Positions 1 to 9,701 of a stretch of DNA of 64,000 bases are shown here, piece by piece. Origin of the DNA: JAICXG01 sp036494545. Lineage in GTDB: Bacteria > Verrucomicrobiota > Verrucomicrobiia > Chthoniobacterales > UBA10450. The translations under genes and the position numbers were made by a program. Positions within the stretch are counted from its first letter, which is position 1. Every line of letters starts with the position of its first letter. Under the pieces are notes generated by a model. That model had not been told where the DNA came from. It ran no database searches and saw nothing but the letters and a program-made list of their open reading frames with translations. The stretch is from positions 248,001 to 312,000 of the forward strand of contig DASXOB010000016.1 in the NCBI GenBank assembly GCA_036494545.1, written 5' to 3'.

Positions 1-162
1 GACGCTGGCGCAGATTTCATCATGCCGGTGCATCACCAGACCTTTAAGTTGAGCGCCGAATCCTTTCGCCAGCCGATTGAACGTTTCGTTAGGGCACTAG
101 TCGATGAACCGGAGCGAATTGCGTTGCGCGAGATTGGAGAGACGTTCGTTCTTTCGCGCTAA
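1..162 (+). CDS. C-terminal end of an MBL-fold metallohydrolase (5' truncated)
   Basis: Frame 1 is open from the first base to a TAA at 160-162 and gives about 53 residues. The stretch MPVHHQTFKLSAE followed by PIERF resembles the C-terminal end of UlaG/NAPE-PLD-like beta-lactamase-fold hydrolases, where a late His lies in such a segment. The metal-binding HxHxDH motif lies upstream of the window, so the substrate cannot be judged. The gene converges on the trehalose gene on the other strand. A TCGTTAGG copy of the dispersed motif lies inside it at 86-93. Confidence 0.55.
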   Translation, partial: DAGADFIMPVHHQTFKLSAESFRQPIERFVRALVDEPERIALREIGETFVLSR

Positions 163-251
163 CAACGACGGGCGCCAGCTGTACTTTCGCCTCTGGGTGA
201 ATCATTGCATTCGGCCAACGGCCTGTGACAGCAGGGTTTGAGCGCCTGCCG

Positions 252-2426
252 TTACAAGGCGAGCGCGTCGTGCAAGAATCTGCGGAAGGCTGCGGGGTTG
301 ACGACCCGATAGTGGGCGCGACTCGGTTTTGGGCCGATCTTGATTGTGATCAAATTCGGCCCGCTCAGTTCGAACATGCTCTCGTCTGTCTGGTCGTCGC
401 CGGCGCAGAGCGCGAGGTCGTGGGCTTGTTCGCCTAACAATCGTCTGACGGCTTCGCCTTTTGAGATGGCCGCAGCGCTTGCTTCGATGATCTTGCGCCC
501 ATGCCGGATTGCGACCGACTCGCTTTCCATCACAGCGCCTAGTTCGAAGGCAAGCTGGTGCGCCTTCCACGCGCCGAACTCCGGATCGGTATTGCGATAA
601 TGCCAGACAAGTGAGGTCTCTTTTTCCTCTACAAAACTGCCTGGAGTCGATTGCTCGTAGCGGCGGAGAATGTTCAAGATCTGATCCTTCCAGCCATAGC
701 TGAGGCCGCCGTCGAGTCGCTCCCAACTCCCGGCATGCCACAAGGCTGCGCCGTGTTCGGCGATGATGGTAAAAGGATAAGGGCCAAACCATTTCTCCAG
801 CTCTTCGCGGGAACGTCCGCTGATAATTGTGACGATAAGATTTGGCCGGTTGCGCAACGCTTCGAGGAGAGGTCGCAAGGCGTCGTTAGGCTTGGCCGCG
901 CCCGGGTCGCGCTCGATTTCGCGCAGGGTGCCGTCGTAATCGAGGAAAAGTGCAATGCGCTTTTGCGCGGCGGCTGCGAGGCGCAACTGCTCTGTCAGCT
1001 CTTCGATCTGCGCGCCGTCCTGCCCCGCCTGCTCCGCGCGAGCGTTACGCAATTGATCGATAAAAGTTCGGGCCCAATGTTGCGCGTCGTATTTCATGAT
1101 GCGAGCGCGCATCGGTTTGTTACGGGCCGCTTTTTCTTCGGGCGTGAGCGCGAGCGCTTCGCGTAAAGCCCGCGCCACGCCTTGAGAATCGTAAGGGTTC
1201 ACGATCATGGCGTTGAAGAGTTCGCCTGCTGCCCCCGCGAATTCGCTCAGGATCAAAACGCCCGGGTCTTCCATTTGGCAGGCGATATATTCCTTCGCCA
1301 CGAGGTTCATGCCATCGATCAACGGCGTGACAAGACCAACATCTGAATGCGCATAGAGCGCGCAGAGATCGATAAAATCGACCGAGCCGTGGATGAAACG
1401 GATCGGACTATTGCGCAGCGTGGCGTAGGTGCCATTGATGCGGCCGACCCGGGCTTCTACTTCGGCGCGCAATTCCTGATATTCCTCCACGCCTTCCCGT
1501 GACGGAACACTCACGAAGATGAATTTGATCGTATCGCGGTCTTCCAACTCCTCGAGGAAACGCTCGATTGCTTCGATGCGATGCAGAATTCCCTTCGTGT
1601 AATCCATGCGCTCGACGGAAAGAACGATTTGTTTGTCGCTATCGCTCGCCTGTATTTGCTCGAGGCGCTGTTTGAATTCCGGCGAATCAAGCGCGGCTTG
1701 AAATCTTGGCGCGTTAATTCCAATCGGGAAAACACCAAGCGCGGCGGTGTGGCCGCTTTCTGTCCGGATGAGCGCGATTTCCGATTCGAGGCCAAGGAGT
1801 CGTAGAACTGTGCTGCGAAAATGGCGCATGTAACCGAAAGTGTGGAACCCGATTAGATCAGCCCCGAGCATCCCAGTGATCAATTCGGTACGTTTGGGAT
1901 GACAGCGAAACGTCTCGAACGATGGAAAAGGCGTGTGAAGAAAGAAGCCGATTCTCAGTTCCGGCATCGCCTCATGCAGAATCGCCGGCACAAGCATCAG
2001 TTGATAATCGTGGACCCAGACAAGGTCGCCCGATTTCGCAAGCTCCAGCGTCTTATTGGCAAAACGTTTATTCGCCTCCCGATATCGATCCCACCACGCC
2101 GGGTCGTAGCGCATGTAGTTCGGCATGTAATGAAGAAGCGGCCACAGGTTGGAGTTGGAAAAGCCTTCGTAGTGTCCGGCAGCTTCTTCCTCGGAAAGAA
2201 AGATGGGGATGCATCCGTGCTCATCGATGAGGAGGCGTTCGACTTCGGCTTTGCGTTCGTCGGGCACAACACTCCCCGGCCAGCCGATCCATTTCATCTC
2301 GAACTGATCCGCGGAAAGTCCATCCAGCGCGGCAACCAAACCGCCGGAGGATTTGGTGATTGTTTCGCCTACCGTTACCGGCAGACGATTCGAAATGATG
2401 ATCAGGTTGGTCCGTTCTTTTGCCAT
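252..2426 (-). CDS. Bifunctional trehalose-6-phosphate synthase / trehalose phosphatase
   Basis: This 724-residue protein is an OtsA-OtsB fusion that would make trehalose from UDP-glucose and glucose-6-phosphate in the cytosol, an osmotic and desiccation protectant. The N-terminal two thirds is a GT20 domain: it opens with LIIISNRLPVTV, has VWVHDYQLMLVP and HTPFPSFE in the middle, then ERMDYTKGI and DGMNLVAKEY near residue 370. From about residue 500 a HAD phosphatase begins with the nucleophile motif FLDYDGTLRE and ends with AGDDQTDE, the acidic metal site. The ATG at 2426 places the conserved opening right at the N-terminus. Fused OtsA-OtsB proteins are known in bacteria and plants. Apart from one variant copy at 432-440, this gene lacks the dispersed GCCTAACGA word. 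Confidence 0.95.
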   Translation of the reverse strand: MAKERTNLIIISNRLPVTVGETITKSSGGLVAALDGLSADQFEMKWIGWPGSVVPDERKAEVERLLIDEHGCIPIFLSEEEAAGHYEGFSNSNLWPLLHYMPNYMRYDPAWWDRYREANKRFANKTLELAKSGDLVWVHDYQLMLVPAILHEAMPELRIGFFLHTPFPSFETFRCHPKRTELITGMLGADLIGFHTFGYMRHFRSTVLRLLGLESEIALIRTESGHTAALGVFPIGINAPRFQAALDSPEFKQRLEQIQASDSDKQIVLSVERMDYTKGILHRIEAIERFLEELEDRDTIKFIFVSVPSREGVEEYQELRAEVEARVGRINGTYATLRNSPIRFIHGSVDFIDLCALYAHSDVGLVTPLIDGMNLVAKEYIACQMEDPGVLILSEFAGAAGELFNAMIVNPYDSQGVARALREALALTPEEKAARNKPMRARIMKYDAQHWARTFIDQLRNARAEQAGQDGAQIEELTEQLRLAAAAQKRIALFLDYDGTLREIERDPGAAKPNDALRPLLEALRNRPNLIVTIISGRSREELEKWFGPYPFTIIAEHGAALWHAGSWERLDGGLSYGWKDQILNILRRYEQSTPGSFVEEKETSLVWHYRNTDPEFGAWKAHQLAFELGAVMESESVAIRHGRKIIEASAAAISKGEAVRRLLGEQAHDLALCAGDDQTDESMFELSGPNLITIKIGPKPSRAHYRVVNPAAFRRFLHDALAL

Positions 2427-2656
2427 CTAAGCTCTGAGTCGTTAGTCTTTGCATCCGTAACGCTGGCCGGTTGGCTCGGCCGACGCTCCTCGGCTTGCTG
2501 CTTCATCAAGCCATGAAGTCTGACCAACCTCAATGCAAAGCGTGTTTCAGTCGGAGCCGACGATCACAATTGGCGTTCCAGATGCGATATGCCGACGCCC
2601 GTCTTGTTCTTGTTCGCGAAATACCGGATGCCCGGCAACAGGCAAGCATGAACGAG
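2427..2656. other. Intergenic stretch between two minus-strand genes
   Basis: About 230 bases lie between the penicillin-binding protein stop and the trehalose gene start. I see no credible reading frame or RNA gene. A short GGCCG/CGGCC stem sits at 2465-2481, with no T-tract. Confidence 0.4.
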
Positions 2657-4840
2657 CTAGTTCCCGCCACCGAAGAAGCGTTTGAATGACCGGAGGATGC
2701 TGCGAGGGATCTTCTTCACTGTTTGAGGTATTTGGTCTATGCGTGGGCCAAGCACAGTCGGATTGCCACCGTGCACCTCGCAAACGCCGCGCGGGATGCG
2801 GCTGACCGGCAGGTCGATCGTGTAGGCGGTCCCGGCAGCAACGCAGCCGGTGGTGGCGATCGCGTTGGAAATGGAGCACACGGTTGCTTGCTGCGTCGCA
2901 ACCGGCGCTTTAAATGGCTCCGCCGGATAACGCTGAGATGATTTCATCATCACGTCTGTCCAGACCGGCAGAGCGAGCGCGGCGCCATAACCATGTGGCA
3001 TAATCGTGGTCGGCTGATCGAACCCAACCCAGACGCCGCAGGTGATAGAGCTCGTGAAGCCGACGAACCATGCATCTTTGAAGTCATTGGTCGTCCCAGT
3101 TTTGCCGGCCGCCGGCAATCTGAAGCCTAACGAACGCGCGCTCGCCGCCGTGCCGTGAGTAAGCACCTCCTCCATCAACTCCGTCGTCATCCAAGCCGCG
3201 CCGGGATCGAGCACGGGAAGCGTCAGGTGAGCCGCGCGATAAATCGGGCGATGCTCCGAGTCGTCGATTCGTTCGATGATGTAGGCCTGTTTGCGAAGGC
3301 CGGCATTGGGAAAGACCGTGTAGGCGGCGGTGAGGTCTTTCAGGTCGGTTTCGAAGGACCCGATGTAAATAGCCGCGCCATGCGGGATGTCGTTGCCGAG
3401 GCCGAGCGTGGTGGCGATTTTCTGTGTGTCATCGAGTCCGGCAAATTCGCCGACCCGGACACTCATCGTGTTTCGGGAATGAATGAGTCCATAGGAAACG
3501 GGCTGGATCCCGCCATAGCGGCCGTCGGAATTCGCCGGCGACCAATTGCCTGCGCCCTGCACCTCGCCCGGTTGCAATGGGCCATCGCTGATGGCAGCTC
3601 CGGGAAGTAATCCGTGTGTGAAGGCAAGCGTGTAGACGAAAGGTTTGAAGGACGAACCGATCTGGCGGTTGGCGGGCACGAGGGCGCGGTTGAATTTGCT
3701 CTGCGTATAATCGCGACCACCGACGAGGGCGCGAATGCCGCCGCTGTTGTTATCAATCGCGACTAGTGCACCTTCGAGATAGGGCATGGCGTTATCTTCG
3801 CCATTGTCAGGCGCATGGTATTGCGACTTGAGCGGATGATGGAACCCGGGCTGCCGCTCGATTTTCGCCAGTTGTTTGTCGACCGCGTCCGCGGCAGCCT
3901 TCTGCATGATCGGATCGAGCGTGGTGTAAATGAAAAGACCGCCGTTATCGATTTGGTCGGGGGTGAGGAGGACATTGAGGTCACGTTGCACCGCATCCAT
4001 GGCGTAGTTTTCCTGGACCAAGGTCTGGCGGTGTGATCGCGAAGCGATCTTCTCATGTTTAGCGCCTTCTTCTTGAAGGAGGGAGATCTTCTCCAGCTCG
4101 CGCATGCGATCGAGCACCGTGTCACGTTGCTCGCGCGCGCCTTCGGGATTCTTCAAAGGCGAAAAACGATTGGGACTGCGAATCAGACCGGCAAGCAAAG
4201 CTGCCTCAGAGAGGTCGAGTTTGGCGGCGCTCTTGCCAAAGTAAGACTGCGAGGCGGTCTCGACTCCATAACAGCCGGAGCCGAAATAAATGCGGTTCAC
4301 GTAGAGCTCGAGGATTTGGTCTTTGGTTAGTTCGCGCTCAATGCGCAAAGCCACCATGGCCTCGAGCAGTTTGCGGCTGATGTTGCGGCCGCCTAATGGC
4401 AGGCTGTTACGTGCCAGTTGTTGTGTGATGCTGCTCGCGCCTTCCTTCACTGAACCGCTTGTGACGTCGCGAAAAAGCGCACGGGCCACGCCGCGCCAAT
4501 CAATCCCGCCATGCTCGTAAAAGCGGGTGTCTTCCCGCGCCAGAAGTGCCTGAATGAAGAGAGGTGAGACCTGATCGAGCGAAACCTTGAGCCGATTCGC
4601 TCCCGCGAGCCGGCTGTAAATTTTGCCGTCGACATCGAAAACGGTGTTGCGCTCCGGCATCGTGCCGAGGCGTTTCAAGTCGAAGGTTTGTGCCCAGACG
4701 GCGTAGAAGGACAGGATCGCGACCGCGATCGCGACCGGGACGGCAAGAAGGAAGAAGACCGCGACCCAGCGCCAGCCGCGATTCCGGCGCTTTTTGTTAG
4801 GCGACTTTTTTCCGGCGCGGATGCGGGCGAAAAGTTTCAT
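2657..4840 (-). CDS. Class A penicillin-binding protein (PBP1A family)
   Basis: This 727-residue bifunctional enzyme would polymerise glycan strands from lipid II and crosslink peptides in the periplasm. A basic N-terminus (KKSPNKKRRNRG) is followed by one membrane anchor around residues 25-45. The GT51 transglycosylase domain carries the catalytic Glu in REDTRFYEHGGID. The transpeptidase domain shows all three penicillin-binding motifs in order: SSFK in GSSFKPFVYT, SRN in HSRNTMSVR, and KTGTTND. I chose the ATG at 4840; a TTG at 4855 is in frame but would add only five residues. A GCCTAACGA copy lies just upstream at 4858-4866. Confidence 0.95.
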   Translation of the reverse strand: MKLFARIRAGKKSPNKKRRNRGWRWVAVFFLLAVPVAIAVAILSFYAVWAQTFDLKRLGTMPERNTVFDVDGKIYSRLAGANRLKVSLDQVSPLFIQALLAREDTRFYEHGGIDWRGVARALFRDVTSGSVKEGASSITQQLARNSLPLGGRNISRKLLEAMVALRIERELTKDQILELYVNRIYFGSGCYGVETASQSYFGKSAAKLDLSEAALLAGLIRSPNRFSPLKNPEGAREQRDTVLDRMRELEKISLLQEEGAKHEKIASRSHRQTLVQENYAMDAVQRDLNVLLTPDQIDNGGLFIYTTLDPIMQKAAADAVDKQLAKIERQPGFHHPLKSQYHAPDNGEDNAMPYLEGALVAIDNNSGGIRALVGGRDYTQSKFNRALVPANRQIGSSFKPFVYTLAFTHGLLPGAAISDGPLQPGEVQGAGNWSPANSDGRYGGIQPVSYGLIHSRNTMSVRVGEFAGLDDTQKIATTLGLGNDIPHGAAIYIGSFETDLKDLTAAYTVFPNAGLRKQAYIIERIDDSEHRPIYRAAHLTLPVLDPGAAWMTTELMEEVLTHGTAASARSLGFRLPAAGKTGTTNDFKDAWFVGFTSSITCGVWVGFDQPTTIMPHGYGAALALPVWTDVMMKSSQRYPAEPFKAPVATQQATVCSISNAIATTGCVAAGTAYTIDLPVSRIPRGVCEVHGGNPTVLGPRIDQIPQTVKKIPRSILRSFKRFFGGGN

Positions 4841-4888
4841 CCAGCCAAGCGCCAATCGCCTAACGATTCAACGCCGCCACGCGCAACC

Positions 4889-5224
4889 CTAAAACTTCAG
4901 CTTCACCGGATCGCCATGCTGCTCGTTCGCGCAAGGGGCGTTGATCGGCACGCCGGCATCGGCATCGCTAGGCGCGATCAGGTCTTGTTCGATGAGGTAA
5001 CGCTCAACTTCCTCGCCGCTCACGTCGGCCAGCATTTCGCCGTTGATTTCGACGCAGGGCGAAAGCGGCTGACCACTCTTGGTCTCCATTTCCCAGCGAA
5101 AAGCGGGGTTCTGGATGATGTCCTTCTCCGTGTAGGGAAGATCGTATTTTGCGAGCACGGCCCGGACGCCGCCGCTCCATCCGCAATGAGTTTTCAAATA
5201 GGCGGTGATCTGTGGCTTTTCCAT
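4889..5224 (-). CDS. Glutaredoxin-like protein with CGWS site
   Basis: A 111-residue thioredoxin-fold protein. The redox site is THCGWSGG, so only one Cys stands where classical glutaredoxins have CPYC; this points to a monothiol-type or CGWS-variant glutaredoxin. A cis-proline region (LSPCVEINGEML) follows, with an extra Cys. The C-terminal tail after about residue 85 is not part of the fold. It lies 48 bases upstream of the penicillin-binding protein on the same strand. The exact redox partner is unknown. Confidence 0.8.
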   Translation of the reverse strand: MEKPQITAYLKTHCGWSGGVRAVLAKYDLPYTEKDIIQNPAFRWEMETKSGQPLSPCVEINGEMLADVSGEEVERYLIEQDLIAPSDADAGVPINAPCANEQHGDPVKLKF

Positions 5225-5274
5225 CCGCCTACGGTAACACCGGCAGAAACTTCGGCCACCGATTTCGCGGGCGG

Positions 5275-6126
5275 CTAAAGCTGCTCGATGCGATAACCGC
5301 GCTGGCGCAGGATGGCGAGAACGCCGTCCGCTCCCCCCATGTGTCCCGCGCCAGCGACAACAAAATAAGTGCGACGATCGCGCAGGTAGCCTTCAATCTT
5401 GGGAATCCAGTTCCGGTTCCGCGCAGCGAGAATGCGCTCACGCAGCGATGGGAGATTGGCAAATGATTGCTCTTCCAGTCGGGCAAGGGTCTCGGTATCG
5501 CCTCGACGCCAGGCGGCCAGCATCTTTTTGCGCATTTCGCTTCCCGGCGCCTCGGGAATGAATGTGGTAAGCAAAGTCAGCTCCGCCTCCTTGTCCGACA
5601 TGCCGGAAAGGACTTCCCCGTGTTCGCGAAAAGATTCGAGGCCCAACACGGGTTTGTGATTGGCGTTGGCTCGGCGAAGCAAGAAAGCTTCGATACCCAA
5701 TTGGTTGGTCCCGCCCGACCAGAGCATCTCGATAAGCATCCAAGGTTTGCGTTTCGCCACCTCCGTCTCAGGTATTCCCACGAGACCGAAGACCCGGCGC
5801 ACGTAATCGTAAGTACGCGGATCAACATGATTCCTGAGACTGTCCCCTTTGGGATAGAAGCCTGATTTATAAAATGTTTCCGCCGTCCGCTTCGAGACGT
5901 TGGGGTCATCTTCGATCACCAGAGCTGTACTGGCATCGAAAGCGCGGTTGTATGCCGAAGGAAGCGGATAATCCGTGCTCTCCAATCCGTGCACCGAACC
6001 GCCAAGATAAATTGTGCCCCCGTTCGGCCCCGTCACTTTCCAGACACAGGCCCTGGCGAAAATATCAGTCGTAGAACAAAGAATCAGCCCCGCGCAGGCG
6101 AGAACGATGTTGCGTAAGGAGAGCAT
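5275..6126 (-). CDS. TraB/GumN family exported protein
   Basis: About 283 residues from the ATG at 6126, which puts a hydrophobic signal peptide (LRNIVLACAGLILC) at the N-terminus; the longer TTG start at 6162 would bury it. The opening GGTIYLGGSVHGLES matches the first TraB/GumN motif, and the C-terminus FVVAGAGHMGGADGV matches the second conserved Gly-His block. The family is related to Tiki-type metalloproteases, and bacterial members are mostly uncharacterised. The protein is probably periplasmic or a lipoprotein, since a Cys follows the hydrophobic stretch. It is divergent from the TPR gene at 6230. Confidence 0.85.
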   Translation of the reverse strand: MLSLRNIVLACAGLILCSTTDIFARACVWKVTGPNGGTIYLGGSVHGLESTDYPLPSAYNRAFDASTALVIEDDPNVSKRTAETFYKSGFYPKGDSLRNHVDPRTYDYVRRVFGLVGIPETEVAKRKPWMLIEMLWSGGTNQLGIEAFLLRRANANHKPVLGLESFREHGEVLSGMSDKEAELTLLTTFIPEAPGSEMRKKMLAAWRRGDTETLARLEEQSFANLPSLRERILAARNRNWIPKIEGYLRDRRTYFVVAGAGHMGGADGVLAILRQRGYRIEQL

Positions 6127-6229
6127 GGGTGTCGCTCTAGCTGCGGAGGCGAATTCCCACAAGTCTTGCGTCAGATTTTTTTGAGTGGCGCGCGAAATTT
6201 GCTTTCGCTATAAGAATATTGATCCCGTA

Positions 6230-7354
6230 ATGCTCCGCCTCATTTCCCGACATCTCCCCTTTTTCCTGGTTTTGCTTTTTCTTGCCCAAGGCGCCGTTAA
6301 GGCGGCAGACGAGCCGTCGGTCGACAGCCTCCTAAAAAAATTACCGCCGCCGGAGAAGCTCGTGAAAAGCCCGACTGATCGCGTGCTGCTCGACGCGCAG
6401 GCCCTTGTCAATGATCGTACCGTGCAGGATCTGGGAAAGGCCGTTGCCAACCGCAATTTTTCGCGAGCCTTGCAAATCGCGCGCACACTCGCTGCGCAGC
6501 GGCCTGACAATGCGGTGGCTCATTGCCTGCACGGGGTCATGGCCTTTGTGATGCACCAATACAGTGAGGCCGCGCAAGCCTGCCACCATGCGATCGCACT
6601 GCGATCAAACTATGGATCGCCCTACTTCGGCTTGGGATTGATCGAAATGTCGCAAGGCCATTTCGCGGCGGCGGTGCCGTACTTTCAGCGCGTGACCGAA
6701 CTCGAATCCAAAGACCCTGGTCCGTGGATTCTGCTCAGCGTGTGTCACGTACGGCTCGGACAAAAGCAGAAGGCGATGGAAGAAGCGAAACGCGCCACGC
6801 AGGTTTCACCCGCTTCGGTTGGCGGTTGGATTCAGCTTGCGCGGACGGCGAAGGCCGTTGGAAACACCGACGAAACCTTGCGTGCCCTCAGTCGGGCCGC
6901 CGACCTTCTTCCCGATAGCGCCTACCTCATGGCGGCCATCGGTTTCAGCTATATTAACCTCAATCGCATCCCCCAGGCTGTCGGCCCGCTGCAACGGGCA
7001 GCCCAGTTCGCGCCTAACGACTATCTCATTCAAGCGCAACTCGGCTTTTGTCTGATGGAAACCGGACAGCTCGAGGCAGGACTCGACCATCTGCGGAAAG
7101 GCGCTCATCTCGCACCGAACTACCCGCCGGTTTACGAACATCTCGGCCTTGCCTACGCAAAACAGGGCCGGCATCGCGAGGCGATCGGCGCTTTTGAGCG
7201 CGCGACCAAGCTTCAACCAAATTATCTGCACGCCTGGCAGCATCTGGCGGATGAATACCGTCTGGCTGGCCGGAATAACGATGCCCAGCAGGCAGCGCTA
7301 CGGGCTGACAGTCTCAAGCATCACTCGCCTAACGAACACAAGAAGCAGAGTTAA
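6230..7354 (+). CDS. Exported TPR protein
   Basis: About 374 residues. The ATG at 6230 gives a clean signal peptide (HLPFFLVLLFLAQGAVKA), whereas the GTG at 6185 would precede it with 15 extra residues. From about residue 70 onward the sequence is made of 34-residue tetratricopeptide repeats, for example GLGLIEMSQGHFAAAVPYFQ and GLAYAKQGRHREAIGAFERA. This suggests a periplasmic scaffold for protein-protein contacts; no catalytic motif is visible. Two GCCTAACGA copies lie inside, at 7012 and 7327, the latter read in frame as Pro-Asn-Glu near the C-terminus. Confidence 0.85.
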   Translation: MLRLISRHLPFFLVLLFLAQGAVKAADEPSVDSLLKKLPPPEKLVKSPTDRVLLDAQALVNDRTVQDLGKAVANRNFSRALQIARTLAAQRPDNAVAHCLHGVMAFVMHQYSEAAQACHHAIALRSNYGSPYFGLGLIEMSQGHFAAAVPYFQRVTELESKDPGPWILLSVCHVRLGQKQKAMEEAKRATQVSPASVGGWIQLARTAKAVGNTDETLRALSRAADLLPDSAYLMAAIGFSYINLNRIPQAVGPLQRAAQFAPNDYLIQAQLGFCLMETGQLEAGLDHLRKGAHLAPNYPPVYEHLGLAYAKQGRHREAIGAFERATKLQPNYLHAWQHLADEYRLAGRNNDAQQAALRADSLKHHSPNEHKKQS

Positions 7355-7381
7355 AGCGCTCTTGCTTGCCAGGTGGAAAAC

Positions 7382-8836
7382 CTAGCTGCTCTTAGGCCGC
7401 AAGAGCGGGAAGAGAATGACGTCACGAATCGATTCCGCGCCGGTCAGGAGCATCGTTAGGCGATCGATTCCCAGACCGAAACCGCCCGCAGGCGGCATAC
7501 CGTGCTCGAGCGCGAGAAGGAAATCCTCGTCCAGTTTTTGTGTTTCTTCCCCCGCTTGTTCGAGCAGGCGCTGACGCTGCACGAAAGGGTCGTTGAGTTC
7601 GGTGTAGCCAGGCGCAATTTCCTGGCCGTTGATGATGAGTTCAAAGACGTCGACTAGTGAGTCGTCTTCCAGGTTTTGCTTCGCGAGCGGCACCAGCTCT
7701 TTCGGGCAGTGCGTGACAAATACCGGATCAAAAGTTTTCTCTTCCACCAGCTTTTCAAAAAGGTGCTGCGTGACTTCAAAGTCCGCCATTTGCGGATGGA
7801 TCTCGACACCGAATTCGCGTGCCTTCGCGCGTCGTCCTTCACTCGTTAGGCTAAACCAATCTGGCCCAGCCGCTTCGCAAACCAGATCGCGATAGCGCGC
7901 GCGACGCCAGGGTTGCCCGAGGTTAATCGTGCGCTTAAGGCTCCCTTCCGCGTCGCGATGTTCAATCTGCAATCCTCCGGCCACCTTCTCTGCGAGGTGA
8001 CAGATTAGATCCTCCACTAATTGGGCAATCTTCTCATAGTCGGCATACGCCCAGTAGGCTTCGAGCATAGTGAACTCCGGATTGTGCCGGCGAGAGATGC
8101 CTTCGTTGCGGAAGTTGCGATTCACCTCAAAGACCTTGTTGAATCCGCCCACGAGCAGCCGCTTGAGATACAGCTCCGGCGCGATCCGGAGATAAAGATC
8201 AATCCCCAGCGCCTTGTGATGGGTGCGAAATGGCTCCGCCGCGGCGCCCCCCGGGACTGCTTGCAAGATGGGTGTTTCCACCTCCTGGAATCCGCGGGCT
8301 TCCATGAAGCGCCGTGTCTCGCGCAGGAGGGTGATGCGCTTGGAAAAAATGTCGCGCGAACGTTCGTTTGTTACCAGGTCGAGATAGCGCTGGCGGTAGC
8401 GCGTCTCGACGTCGGTCAAACCGTGCCATTTTTCCGGCAACGGGCGCAGACTTTTTGCCAGCACTTGCAGACGGTGCACTTTGAGCGTCGGCTCGCCGGT
8501 CTTGGTCGTGAAACAACTTCCTTCGATGCCGACAAAATCGCCGAGATCGAGAAGAGCGAAGGTCTCCATCGCATCTGGCGCGAGCTCTTTCGCCTGGACG
8601 TACACTTGAATGCGGCCGCTCGCGTCCCGCAGATCGAGAAAATGACTCTTGCCCATGTCACGATGCGCGGTGATGCGGCCGGCCACGCGCATCGTCATGC
8701 CTGCGGCGAATTTTTCCCGCACTTCCCCGATCGAGCCGCTCGTTTCGAAACTATTACCAAATGGCGCCATCCCACGGGCGTGCAAGGCTTCGATTTTTCC
8801 ACGCCGGAGCGCGATCAATTCATTCTCTTCTTCCAT
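7382..8836 (-). CDS. lysS: Lysyl-tRNA synthetase, class II
   Basis: A 484-residue class II aminoacyl-tRNA synthetase that charges tRNA-Lys. The N-terminal OB-fold anticodon domain contains AGRITAHRDMGKSHF and LRDASGRIQVYV. The catalytic core shows motif 2 as FRNEGISRRHNPEFTMLE and motif 3 as GFGLGIDRLTML, which ends in the family-typical ILFPLLRP. Length is normal for bacterial LysS. The ATG at 8836 is preferred to a TTG two codons upstream. Two reverse copies of the dispersed motif (7453, 7843) fall inside this essential gene, showing that the motif is tolerated in conserved coding sequence. Confidence 0.97.
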   Translation of the reverse strand: MEEENELIALRRGKIEALHARGMAPFGNSFETSGSIGEVREKFAAGMTMRVAGRITAHRDMGKSHFLDLRDASGRIQVYVQAKELAPDAMETFALLDLGDFVGIEGSCFTTKTGEPTLKVHRLQVLAKSLRPLPEKWHGLTDVETRYRQRYLDLVTNERSRDIFSKRITLLRETRRFMEARGFQEVETPILQAVPGGAAAEPFRTHHKALGIDLYLRIAPELYLKRLLVGGFNKVFEVNRNFRNEGISRRHNPEFTMLEAYWAYADYEKIAQLVEDLICHLAEKVAGGLQIEHRDAEGSLKRTINLGQPWRRARYRDLVCEAAGPDWFSLTSEGRRAKAREFGVEIHPQMADFEVTQHLFEKLVEEKTFDPVFVTHCPKELVPLAKQNLEDDSLVDVFELIINGQEIAPGYTELNDPFVQRQRLLEQAGEETQKLDEDFLLALEHGMPPAGGFGLGIDRLTMLLTGAESIRDVILFPLLRPKSS

Positions 8837-9022
8837 CCGCAATTATTACCTGACGATATTCGCTGGGCCGACTGCATCGCCAGCGAAAGCGAAGGAATGT
8901 AGCCGGAAAGCTCAGTCGCCACAGAAAAGAAATACAAGCCTTCCCAATTCTCGTATCGCGGGGAAAACAGCCTTGGTTGGTTGAGCGCCCGACAAGAACG
9001 TTTATGGTCGCGCGGACTTATT

Positions 9023-9667
9023 ATGACTGCGTTGCTTCATTTCCATCGTTCTCACCGCGCGCGAAGGTGGTTCCTCATCCTTGCCGGCCTTCTTCTTCTT
9101 AACACCCAGCAGGCGATGGCAGATGACGAGCGCTCGATCCGTCTCTTTCGCGACGAGATTATTTCTCTCGGTCCGACGGTCAATCCGGCGGAAGCCCAGA
9201 TGGTCTCGGAGACTTCCTATCACGCCGCGAGCAGATATCGAAAGGAGTGGAAGGTTTTTCCGTCGGCGATTTTCAACAATTTCCTCATCTATATCGGTGC
9301 GCGGCAACGCGGTTACTGTTTTCATTGGGCGCATGCCATAGGAGCGGATCTGCGCAAACTGCCGCTTAAGACACTCGAGTTGCATTGGGCGGAGGCTTAT
9401 CCGGGTGGTCAACTCGAGCATAATGTCGTGGTGGTAACGTTGCCCGGACAGCCAATTCAAACCGGTTACATCATCGACGGCTGGCGCGCAGCCGGCAGGC
9501 TTTTTTGGTGGCCGGTGGCGAAGGACGAATATCCGTGGAAAGAAAACCCCGCGCATACCGCCTGGCTCCAGCATCGTGGTCCCGATCCGCTGCCGGGTTT
9601 AGATGAAACGGTGACCAAGGAAGGCGCGCCCAGCAAGACGAACCGAAAGATTGTCGGTGCGTTATAG
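9023..9667 (+). CDS. Exported protein with possible Cys-His-Asp site
   Basis: A 214-residue protein of no family I can name with certainty. The ATG at 9023 is followed by a basic stretch and a hydrophobic signal (WFLILAGLLLLNTQQAMA). The mature part has GYCFHWAHAI around residue 105, EHNVVVV around 145 and GYIIDGWRAAGRLFWWPV near 155-170. The order Cys, His, Asp with these surroundings is reminiscent of transglutaminase/papain-like folds. That is inference from motif order only. It stands alone between lysS and mtfA. Confidence 0.7.
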   Translation: MTALLHFHRSHRARRWFLILAGLLLLNTQQAMADDERSIRLFRDEIISLGPTVNPAEAQMVSETSYHAASRYRKEWKVFPSAIFNNFLIYIGARQRGYCFHWAHAIGADLRKLPLKTLELHWAEAYPGGQLEHNVVVVTLPGQPIQTGYIIDGWRAAGRLFWWPVAKDEYPWKENPAHTAWLQHRGPDPLPGLDETVTKEGAPSKTNRKIVGAL

Positions 9668-9701
9668 CTTTCGTCAGGCGAGATCGCTCCGGACCGACTC
9701 G

